Translations under genes and position numbers: made by a program
Source of the DNA: Cydia pomonella
Taxonomy: Eukaryota; Arthropoda; Insecta; Lepidoptera; Tortricidae
NCBI RefSeq assembly: GCF_033807575.1
Contig: NC_084730.1
Location: forward strand, 5,005,986-5,069,985
Direction: 5' to 3'
Length of the DNA: 64,000 bases
In this document: one piece after another, positions 50,901 through 62,900 of the stretch
Position numbering within the stretch: the first letter of the stretch is position 1
How the letters are laid out: each line of letters opens with the position of its first letter
The notes under the pieces: generated by a model
Databases searched by the model: none
The model's input: only the letters and a program-made list of their open reading frames with translations
Told to the model about the DNA's origin: nothing

Positions 50901-53900
50901 GTGGGCAAAGTTGGCGTATTTAACGGTACCAATTTCTTATTTGTTTTTGAAAGTTACAAAAGTTTTTTTTGTTAAAGTTTTTTTTGAGGCTCCAAGCCTT
51001 GTATTTTTTTATAATCTGAATATGACTTTTTTTAACTCCACTTTTTTACAATGGCTCATTTTCTAACCATTTAGCTAAGTTTTGTTATAATATTCAACAC
51101 GTGTCAAGTACCCCATTATTAAGTCACGCTATTATATTACTGTCATATTAACCACTAAATAACCATTTTGCCCTTAGATACTCCCGAGGACTACCAAGCG
51201 CCCGGTTTTTCGCCATGTACCGGACCGGACCCGATCTCGGACACGCTGCGCTCGGCCGTGCGCCATGGCCGCGTGGACACGCCCTACCACACGTTCGTGG
51301 TCAAGTCCTATGTACGCGCGCTGGAGGTGCCCACGGCTTATGATAAGGTCAGTGCCACGCTATCTGATGTGACCCAGACATAAACAAACAGCGTACGTTT
51401 ATAGTTGTATGTAGTAGTTATATACGGGTCGGGTGTGGGACACGTCTCGGCCGTGTAGGGCCGCGTGGACACGCCCTACCACACGTTCGTGGTCAAGTCC
51501 TATGTACGCGCGCTGGAGGTGCCCACGGCTTATGATAAGGTCAGTGCCACGCTATCTGATGTGACCCAGACATAAACAAACAGCGTACGTTTATAGTTGT
51601 ATGTAGTAGTTATATACGGGTCGGGTGTGGGACACGTCTCGGCCGTGTAGGGCCGCGTGGACACGCCCTACCACACGTTCGTGGCCAAGTCCTATGTACG
51701 CGCGCTGGAGGTGCCCACGGCTTATGATAAGGTCAGTGCCACGCTATCTGATGTGACCCAGACATAAACAAACAGCGTACGTTTATAGTTGTATGTAGTA
51801 GTTATATACGGGTCGGGTGTGGGACACGTCTCGGCCGTGTAGGGCCGCGTGGACACGCCCTACCACACGTTCGTGGCCAAGTCCTATGTACGCGCGCTGG
51901 AGGTGCCCACGGCTTATGATAAGGTCAGTGCCACGCTATCTGATGTGACCCAGACATAAACAAACAGCGTACGTTTATAGTTGTATGTAGTAGTTATATA
52001 CGGGTCGGGTGTGGGACACGTCTCGGCCGTGTAGGGCCGCGTGGACACGCCCTACCACACGTTCGTGGCCAAGTCCTATGTACGCGCGCTGGAGGTGCCC
52101 ACGGCTTATGATAAGGTCAGTGCCACGCTATCTGATGTGACCCAGACATAAACAAACAGCGTACGTTTATAGTTGTATGGAGAAGTTATAGACGGGTCGG
52201 GCCGTGTAGGGCCGCGTGGACACGCCCTACCACACGTTCGTGGCCAAGTCCTATGTACGCGCGCTGGAGGTGCCCACGGCTTATGATAAGGTCAGTGCCA
52301 CGCTATCTGATGTGACCCAGACATAAACAAACAGCGTACGTTTATAGTTGTATGGAGAAGTTATAGACGGGTCGGGCCGTGTAGGGCCGCGTGGACACGC
52401 CCTACCACACGTTCGTGGCCAAGTCCTATGTACGCGCGCTGGAGGTGCCCACGGATTTTGCTAAGGTCACGCCATCTGATGTGATGTGACCCAGATATAC
52501 ACGGTGCCCGCGCGGAAACGGAAATATTTTCACAGTATATTCCGGATCGTATTTAGAGACAAAAATGTCATATAAACTTTTTTTTTTAATTTGCCTAGTT
52601 CCGGCCAAGTGCGAGTCGGACTCGTACGGGAAGGGTTCCGTATCATTATCTATAAAAACAGTCACCCATCCAAGTACTGACCCCGCCCGACGTTGCTTAA
52701 CTTCAGTGATTGGATGAGAACCTCGAGATTGGAAAGAAATATTTATTTTATTCTGATTTTAGTATTTGTTGTTATAGCGGCAACAGAAATACATAATCTG
52801 TAGAAATTTCAACTGGCTAACTATCACGGTTCATGAGATACAGCCTGGTGACAGATGGACGGACGGACAGAGGAGTCTCAGTAATAGGGTCCCGTTTGAC
52901 CCTTTGGGTACGGAACCCTAAAAAAATACTTATTTGTGATACTTCGATACTTTTACTTCAGCTTTAAATTTGGACTAAGCTACTCAGTGTATTACCCAAA
53001 GTGAGGGTTGGACGCTATCTGATGTCAATATGACCCGTAAATTGCACAATTGTATTTTTTTTAATAAAGTAACTTCACAAATTACACCTTAGTCAAAATA
53101 TGCAGCTTGGCCTATTCTGTACCTTCACATGGGCGTAACGGGAAAAACCGGACAAGTGCGAGTCGGACTCTCCCACCGAGGGTTCCCTACTTTTTAGTAT
53201 TTGTTGTTATAGCGGCAACATAAATACATTATCTGTGAAAATTTCAACTATCACGGTTTATGAGATACAGCCTGGTGACAGACGGACAGACAGACAGACA
53301 GACAGGCGGATGGACAGCGGAGTCTTAGTAATAGGATCCCGTTTTACCTTTTGTATTCGCTGTAAAAATGTATTCACTGTTCATTACTTTTACAATAGGT
53401 CTTGTAGTAGCGAAACGGCCAAGACAGCCACATATTTTGACTAAGGTGTAGAGTTTGTGAAGTTAGGTTAGCTAGGGCTTGCAGAGTTAGAAGCTTGGCC
53501 CTACAAGAAATCTGATAACTTTTTGACAGTGCGAGCCTTATGGATTCGTCCTGGCAACATTTTAGATGAAAATATTTGTAGTCTTTATCTTCAAAAGGAA
53601 AGTGGACGGCTGCCTCTCCATACAAACGTAATGCCCATTTTCCACCCTGGATATTAAAATTATAGAAAATATTAACAGTTTTGAATGATTCACGGTTAGT
53701 TTTACTAGCGGCCGACCGGGATATAAATCCTCTAATCCTATGATTTGTTTGTAAAAAAAAACATTGATATCCGAATCAAACACGCGTAGTGACATGTGCT
53801 TGGATAGACTAACAAGTGTGGACGCGACCAGTGGCAGTGATATACTATGTAAGCAAGCGAACGCAGCCGACGCGCACGAATGAGGGTAGACCGAGCGCGG

Positions 53901-56900
53901 TCTACACAACTTTGACACCCACCTGCTATCTCCAGTTACCCGTGAACAGGATGCATGTAACTGCGTTGAAATATCGGGAGCCCAAAAACAATATATTTCA
54001 TTCATTCATTTAATTTTATTTATTTCTTTAACAATAATATATTGTGTTAGAAAACTTACGAACTAATTACATACTTATAATTTAATGAAAAAAAAGATAA
54101 TCACGGTTTATATCCCGGTCGATTTAAGTCTATAGAAAATATTTTTTTGCAATTTGAGGTACAGTCGAGGAAATTGATTATTTAACAGTTTACGGTTCAC
54201 TTTACACTGGACAGATCTTTACATACAAATTTACTTGAACTGCAAATTGCTAAAGAATCTATTTCGTCTACCGCACCTATATCAATTATTAACCATAGTT
54301 ATGCCTCTGCGTTCGATTTTTTAATTATTATAAGAGTTAGGAGCGAAAAAAGAATTCAATACCAATGTTTAAATTCTCCTAACTCTGTGGTTCAAATCCT
54401 AATAAGATTGTATCAAAATATTTGTTAATATGTTTATTTAATTTATCATACACAATTAATAGCTATATGATCATAAATCTAAGCCTAAATTAGTCTCAAT
54501 AATGTTAATATCCAGAAAGGAAAATGGGGACTACATTTGTATAGAAAGGCGGTTTCAGGGCGGTCGTCCGGTTTCGTTTTAATAATCAATTTTGTTTCAG
54601 CCATCGGATGCACAAGAAATGGCTCAAGATGACGATTTTAATGGTAAGCTACTAGATACTAAACACACAGTATACCATCTACTAAGAAACACCTACTCAG
54701 AGAAAAATACATTTAGAAATTAGCAGTTACAAATAGGTTTTTACTACTTGTCGACTGTAATGGTTGAATTAAGATTTCATGTAGGTACCAAACTATAATT
54801 GCGTACTTTTCATGTATGGGCTCCCAACTTAACTATAATATATATTTCGATACGCTGTAGTCAACTATAAAAAAATTGACCAATCACGTGCTACCGCGCT
54901 CCCATAGAACAGACTAAACGAGCGCGGGGCGGGACTAATTAGTCGCGCGTTTATGTCTTTTGTACTACATTTTTGTCTACTTAGTTACTTACCAATTTCA
55001 ATTCATTATTTTGATTTTATAGTAAAATAATAATTATTTTAGATGACTTGTAGAAAAAGTATTGTATTTAATATGTAGTAATATAATCAAACTTTTCAAT
55101 CTCGTACACTTAGACAACTCAGCAAGCTTCGTTGCCTAAACACGGTACTCGAATGAAAAGCTCTCTAATCACGATTGAATAAAATACTATTTGTCAAATA
55201 TCTCATTTATGATTTAAGCGCTTATCGCCAACTGTAACCGTAACATTTCTTGCAACAGGCAACTAATACTCATCGAGATAATTCTCAAACGCAAACACAA
55301 TCCACAATCCATTCTTTATATCCTGCTACCCTAAGGTTGTCTGGAAGAGATCGCTTACATCGATAAGACCGCCTGTTGCTACCTTTCTTTACATTGTAAA
55401 TCTGTTTTTAAATTTGTTTTCTTTGTGGTGCAATAAAGAATATTTATTTACTTACTTACACAATTAGATTACGTTGTTTCATCTCAGAGTTCATACGATC
55501 TCCTGTGTTCATCATAAGTTCAGCTCGATGGTACCATAATAATGCATTGTCGCCCTTACATGAAAATGTAAAGTTTCAGCTTAATAAAATAATGGGAAAC
55601 AGGCCTAATTAAGCTTGCAAGATTTGACCCGAACATACATACAAACATTACAAGTTAAATAAAACCTTGTATTTCACGCCATCAATTTCAAACTCACCCC
55701 ATCTAAACGGTTAAATATTACCTAATACAGACGGGTCAATGAATTGCGAGGGCAACTCGGAGCCGTCACTGGAGCCGTCGCTTCGCTGCCCCTGTGGAGA
55801 TCAGGTCGCTGAAGACGAGGCAGTTATTATATGTCGGTGAGTGTTATGTTACTCACACCACCAAATTGGAAAATGTTATAGACGGGTCAATTAATTGCGA
55901 GGTCGACTCTGAGTCACTGGAGCCGTCACTTCGCTGCCCCTGTGGAAATCAGGACGCTGAAGATGAGGCAGTTATTATATGCCGGTGAGTATTCTTTGTT
56001 ACTCACACCATCAAAACGGTGGAAAATGTTATAGACGGGTCAATTAATTGCGAGGTCGACTCTGGAGTCACTGGAGCCACCGTTTCGCTGCCTCTGTGGA
56101 AATCAGGACGCTGAAGATGAGGCAGTTATTATATGCCGGTGAGTGTTATATGTTACTCACACCATCAAATTGGAAAATGTTATAGACGGGTCAATTAATT
56201 ACGAGGTCGACTTTGAGTCACTGGAGCCGTCGCTTCGCTGCCCCTGTGGATATCAGGACGCTGATGACGAGGCAGTTATTATATGCCGGTGAGTGTAGTG
56301 TGTTACTCACACCATCAAAACGGTGGAATGTTACAGACGGGTCAATTAATTGCGAGGTCGACTCTGAGTCACTGGAGCCATCGCTTCGCTGCCCCTGTGG
56401 ATATCAGGACGCTGATGACGAGGCAGTTATTATATGCCGGTGAGTGTAGTGTGTTACTCACACCATCAAAACGGTGGAATGTTACAGACGGGTCAATTAA
56501 TTGCGAGGTCGACTCTGAGTCACTGGAGCCATCGCTTCGCTGCCCCTGTGGATATCAGGACGCTGATGACGAGGCAGTTATTATATGCCGGTGAGTGTAG
56601 TGTGTTACTCACACCATCAAAACGGTGGAGTGTTACAGACGGGTCAATTAATTGCGAGGTCGACTCTGAGTCACTGGAGCCATCGCTTCGCTGCCCCTGT
56701 GGATATCAGGACGCTGATGACGAGGCAGTTATTATATGCCGGTGAGTGTAGTGTGTTACTCACACCATCAAAACGGTGGAATGTTACAGACGGGTCAATT
56801 AATTGCGAGGTCGACTCTCGAGTCATAGGAGCCTGTGGAAAGCAGGAGGCTCAAGAACAGGCTCCGGTTACTCGTACATGTCGGAAAGTGTTGTTTGTTA

Positions 56901-59900
56901 GTGTTTAACATTTTCGCAAGTAGGTATATATACGAGGTATAATAATATCTGTTTATGTAGCTTTGTATAATAGCACAGTCGTTTAAGAAACTGTCTGATA
57001 TCCAGTGATCGGCACGACCCGTGTCGCACGGTGTCAATGACCTCAATCATTATGTTAACATGGATATGCCCCGAGATTTCGGTCTTTTTAGGAAGTCAGT
57101 ATTTCCGATTATAGTACATAATTAAAGGTATTCCACACAGGAAGATGAATGATTTTTACCATTAAATAAAATGACATCAAGTTCGTTCATTTGAGGAAAG
57201 GTCCGAGTTCTCCTACGCGTCATATTCAGGACACCAACGAGCAACAGTTCACTTTGTCCAATCAGCAGCCAATAGGAAGTCCAGTTAGTGTAACATAAGA
57301 GATTATCGAGTCCGTAAAACAAGCCAAAGTCGTTGAAATAAACACTGAGATAATAAGGAACTTTAACAACACGTGCGAACTTAATGAACCGAGGAACATA
57401 AGTAAACATATTTGCCATTAGAAAATAGTTGCAATCCTTATCAGTAAACTAGAAAAGGATGGCATTAACTCTTTATTTAGGCATTTCAATAAGCCGTCTT
57501 TTTTGCACCGCACCAGTTTAAACAAACGCAAACAATAGAAAATTCGCAAATGACCTTCGATAAGCCAGGTAGTCGGTCGAAGGGTTTAGTTGCACTTGAA
57601 ATGGTTACACCGGTTTAACACTTACGTATTTTGTATGAGTGCAAAATTACGTGCCGCTACTCAATATTTCACAAACTCTCAAATTGAAATATTCAACATT
57701 CGAAATATATCAATTTTTTATTTAACAATTAATTATACATATTATAAGCTTATTTAACACTTTATCGCATATTTGCAAATATATATCATACAATAAAATT
57801 ATTCTATTTAACAAAATCACGGAGTTATGTTATAATCTAATCATGTCCATATTATGATTTCTGCTCGGAATCCCGCGGTGCGTCACGGGTCGTGCCGATC
57901 GCTGCTGATATCCGACCGGGTAGGGACCCTGCCCTGTCTCGGGTTCGAATCCCGGTAAGAGCATATACATGATGCTTTTTTTATCACTGACAACTCTGAG
58001 GGTTGACTATGCAGGTCATACTGAACAACTTTGGGCCAACCACGAAATCGCGAAAAGTGACTGAACAGGATTAGTGACACCCGCGGTAGGTAATGAGATT
58101 TGTTACTTCTACTTAATATTGTGCTGTACATCTTCTTACAGTTTATGTAAGTTTTTCATCACACTTACTCGAAAAAAATCTTATTTCATGCAGGTGCACT
58201 CTAGGACAAAGGCCTATATTGTTCCAGCTCTCTAGGGAGGTTTGATTATGTCAGCGTATTCAAGAATTCAATGTACTATTCTCCCCCTCGTTGCAATGTA
58301 CTATTCCATTGTGCGACCATAGTTATGCCTTGCTTGCAGTCATTTTGGTTTCGCAAGCCCCCGCTGGCGCTAGCAGCTGCAAGCAAGCGTTGACTTGTAC
58401 TTACTTTATTCTTTGCTTGTATGTATGGAGTGTGGAATTAAGAGGAGTGACATCTCTTATGGTAGAACTGTTGCAAAAATGTCCAGCTGTTAGCTATAAA
58501 TAATAGTTCCAAATCTCTCCAGAGTAGCGCTAGAGTAGCTAAGAACCTAGGCGCTATTGACGGAGTGAAGTGCGCTGTGTGTATGATTTGATTTTATTGT
58601 TCAAGTATTCTAGGTATTGTAGCGCCACGTATTTAAGGTTTTTTGATGACACTTTTAGGTACATGGAGATTTATTTCCTTACCTCCACCTTCCGTAGCTT
58701 GTATGATTGATTGGTGTGGTCGCGTTCTTAATTCATAATTTGCCTATGCGAATGCGTGTTTTGTTTGTTTTCTTAATTATTTGTCTGTGTATTTTGTACT
58801 GTTTTAATATGTGTTTATGTGTTATCTGTCGTGGCATCACCGAATGGGCCCTACGAAGACCTGGTATGGCCAGACTAGCGCTGGCTTTATTGCTAGCATT
58901 ATGCTGAGTTGGGTCCATATCGTGATGCACACTTAATGCTCTGCCCGCGTAGCCAACGTGCCTATCGTTCAAGCTCCGTGGCGAACGAAACGCAACGGTC
59001 ACAGTCGCACTAATATGGCAGAGTGATAGAGAGGGATGACTACGCTACGCTACGGAGCGTTAACGATTGTTGGCTACGCGGCCTGTACTTTTCTTGATAT
59101 TGTTGTCTGTACATATTTGTACATGTTTTGTGATCGTCACGAATAAATTGTATTTATCTTTATTTTTTTAAAGTTACTGCCACACTCGGCAGCATGCGGC
59201 ATGCTTCGGTCTCATGGCGCCGATCACGGAGCACTGCTGCGCGGATTGCGCCGAAAAAGACCCTTCTAGAAAGGCCACCTGCGAAACTTTAAAGGGCCTG
59301 AAGAAAAGCAGGCAAGCGGTAAGTAGTAAGATGCCTTCTGGGGTCTGTGCGCCATTTTTTATATAACCTATTTTGTGTCCCACAGCTAGGCAAAGGCATC
59401 CCCTTTCTGCCGCCACTCACGGTTTGGTACATATGCCAGTGGTTGCAAAAAGCGTCGAGGTATCCTGCCATCTCTTTTTTGGTCTACCTCTGCCCCGGCT
59501 AATCTGCTGTGTCCATTCGGTAGCCAATATGGCCCATCTATACGGGTGCATACGGCAGACGTGTCCCGCCTAACCCCACTTCTTAGCGGCCTTAACCCCC
59601 ACATCTACGATACCAGTTCTGGAGCGCAGTTCGGTATTCCTAACCCAATTGGTTCTGCGAAAAGGTTCTGGTTCTGTGCGCCATATAACTTCTATATTAT
59701 AGAGTCTATAATCTTAAACTGTTGCTGGCCTAAACAAACTAATGTTTAAGTTTCTCTAGTTTTCAAAACATAATAGGCGACGACCAGTCTGGCCTAGTGG
59801 GTGACCCTGCCTATGAAACCGATGGTCCCGGGTTCAAATCCTGGTAAGGGCATTTATTTGTGTGATGAGCATTGATATTTGTTCCTGAGTCATGGGTATT

Positions 59901-62900
59901 TTATATGTATTTGTATTTATAAATATTTATATATTATATATATCGTTGTCTAAGTACCCTCAACACAAGCCTTATTAAGCTTACTGTGGGACTTAGTCAC
60001 TTTGTGTAATAATGTCCTATAATATTTATTTATTATAGGCAATTTGGCGCTCTTCAATTCTTATATAGGTACTTAAGAGCCCATCAACGTGCTCACTAGC
60101 GCCACTGGAAAATAATTGGGATTGTTTAAATTTAACGATAGATATTTAAAAAAGGAGGCCGCTACGTACTGTATTTTGTATTTAAGTACCTTCTGAATAC
60201 ATCAAACTAGTTTCTATGTTGCTGGATTCGTCGATTTACGAACTCAAAACAAAAACGGCCGTTTTAACTTTGGACGCCTAGATTGACGAATCCAGCAACG
60301 TAAAAACTATTATGATGTATTCAAAAGGTACTTAAATACAAAATACAGTACGTAGCGGCCCCCTTTTTAGGGTTCCGTAGCCAAATGGCAAAAAACGGAA
60401 CCCTTATAGATTCGTCATGTCCGTCTGTCTGTCCGATTATGTCACCGCCACTTTTTTCCGAAACTATAAGAGCTATACTGTTCAAAATTGGTGAGTAGAT
60501 GTATTCTATGAACCGCATTAGGATTTTTACACAAAAATAGAAAAAAAAAAACAATAAATTTTGGGGGCTGCCCATACTTAGAATTGAAACTCAAAAAATC
60601 TTTTTTCATCAAACCCATACGTGTGGGGTATCTGTGGATAGGTCTTTAAAAATGGTATTGAGGTTTCTAATATAATTTTTTTCTAAACTGAATAGTTTGC
60701 GCGAGAGACACTTCCAAAGTGGTAAAATGTGTGTCCCGTCCCCCCCCCCCCCCGTAGGTAACTTCTAAAATAATAGAATGAAAAATCTAAAAAAAATATT
60801 TGATATACATTGCCATGCAAACTTTCACCGAAAATTGGTTTGAACGAGATCTAGTAAGTAGTTTTTTTTTAATACGTCATAAAATTGAAAAAAAAAATTT
60901 TTTTTCATCAAATCCATACGTGTGGCGTATCTATGGATAGGTCTTCAAAAATGATATTTAGGTTTCTAATATCATTTTTGTCTAAACTGAATAGTTTGCG
61001 CGAGAGACACTTCCAAAGTGAAAAAATTTGTGTCCCCCCCCCCCCATGTAACTTCTAAAATAACAGAATGAAAAATCTAAAAAAAATATATGATATACAT
61101 TACCATACAAACTTCCACCGAAAATTGGTTTGAACGAGATCTAGTAAGTAGTTTTTTTTAATACGTCATAAATGGTACGGAACCCTTCATGTGCGAGTCC
61201 GACTCGCACTTGGCCGCTTTTTTAAATACCTACCGCTAAATTTAAATAATCAGAATTATTTAGCAGTGGCGCTAGTGAGCACGTTGATGGGCTCTTAAGA
61301 GGATTTAGTCAGCGCGCGTCAGTTGAAGTCCTTGGCGGTCGAAGGGTTCAGGCCCCTAACTCTGTATGGGCACATCACAATCACTATAATCAACAACTAA
61401 GAAATACAAAAAATCAAACTTACCTTATTTTTCTTCATCCATCCTATTTTTATTTGTACCCCAGTACCTCTGCGTCTTCCGCCGCACCCTGGCCATGTGC
61501 TCGCGCCAGTCCTCAGTCACCGGCGAAGAGCTGATGGCCAAGTTCAATTTCACCGCCGCCAGCGCCGCCAAGATGATCCGTCTGTTGCAGGGGCACCACA
61601 TTCTGCCCACTGCCGTAGATCCCAGCAAGTAAGTTTCGACAACCAGTCTGGCCTAGTGGGTAGTGACCCTGCCTACGAAGCTGATGGTCCCGTGTTCAAA
61701 TCCTGGTAAGGGCATGTATTTGTGTGATGAGCATGGGTATTTGTTCCTGAGCCATGGGTGTTTTCTATGTATTTAAGTATTTATAAATATTTATATATTA
61801 TATATATCGTTGTCTAAGTACCCTCAACACAAGCCTTATTGAGCTTACTGTGGGACTTAAGTCAATTTGTGTAATAATGTCGTATAATATATTAAAAAAA
61901 AAAAAAAGTATGATGATGATTTAATCCTGTTATCCCTCATTGGGGACATAGGGCTCGCAGAAGAATTTTCCATTTGGCGCGATCCCAAGCGGCTACTTCC
62001 AGCTCTTTCCAGCCGAGTCCAGTTGAGCCAGCCTCCATATGGTACGAGGCCGCCCTGACCGGCTACTGCCAGTCGATTGCCAGCGGAGACTCTGCTTGGA
62101 CAGGTGCCAGGTGGTTATCCGGTCTACGGAGTGCGTCCGATCCATCGCCATTTCCTTGCAAGGATTTTCTGGCTTATGGGTTTCTGGTCAGTCATCTGCC
62201 ACAATCTGACGTTCGAGATAGTTCTTCTTCTTCCTCGCGTTGTCCCGGCATTTTGCCTCGGCTCATGGGAGCCTGGGGTCCGCTTGACAACTAATCCCAA
62301 GATTTGGCGTAGGCACTAGTTTTTACGAAAGCGACTGCCATCTGACCTTCCAACCCAGAGGGGTAAACTAGGCCTTGTTGGGATTAGTCCGGTTTCCTCA
62401 CGATGTTTTCCTTCACCGAAAAGCGACTGGTAAATATCAAACGATATTTCGTACGTAAGTACCGAAAAACTCATTGGTACGAGCCGGAGTTTGAACCCGC
62501 GACCTCCGGATTGCAAGTTGCACGCTCTTACTAAGCCACCAGCGCTCCCACCCCAATTCTATTTTTTCTTACACGACTGCCAAAGGAAGGAGGGTAATAT
62601 TTTTCGAGTGTATGTATGTATGTAAGTCTGTTTCTTTGTGGCCTCCTGTAGCCTAAACGGCTTGATGGATTTTGATGTATGAGGTATCGTTAGATTCGTC
62701 TTGATCACGGGAGTGTCATAGGATTTTTGGGGGTAACTAAAAAGTTATAAATAAAATAAAAAAAATATTATAAAAAAAAACCCGACCAACAACCAAAATG
62801 ACTATAAGTAACCCTCTGTTGGTCCCCGCCTGCGATACTTACCATCAACAACAATATTCTTGTGGGGCTTGCTTTCCTCTTTTTTAGTGGGTAGTGACCC

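Larger units (their letters stand above)
55731..56890 (+). repeat. 8-copy tandem exon array (151-bp unit)
   Basis: Exon-copy starts at 55731, 55882, 56035, 56186, 56337, 56488, 56639 and 56790; spacing 151, 153, then 151 throughout. Each unit contains acceptor, full exon and donor (donor lost in the last). Divergence is higher at the 5' edge, while copies 5-7 differ at only a base or two, suggesting recent expansion in the 3' half. Confidence 0.95.

Noticed and set aside
52661..52722. Functional 5S rRNA gene
   Set aside because: Only the middle ~62 of about 120 nt is present, with substitutions, inside a repeat.
56283..56908. Overlapping 103-codon frames across the PHD array as one repeated protein
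   Set aside because: They read through donor and acceptor sites in the wrong frame; the splice-defined 103-nt exons explain the sequence better.
57122..57450. Minus-strand frame (MANMFTYVPRFIKFARVV...) with plausible acceptor and donor, as an antisense nested gene
   Set aside because: Aromatic-rich but I recognise no family, no partner exon fits, and frames of this length are frequent in this AT-rich window.
59775..59855. tRNA gene with B-box GGTTCAAATCC
   Set aside because: Head of a SINE with several copies sharing the same non-tRNA tail.
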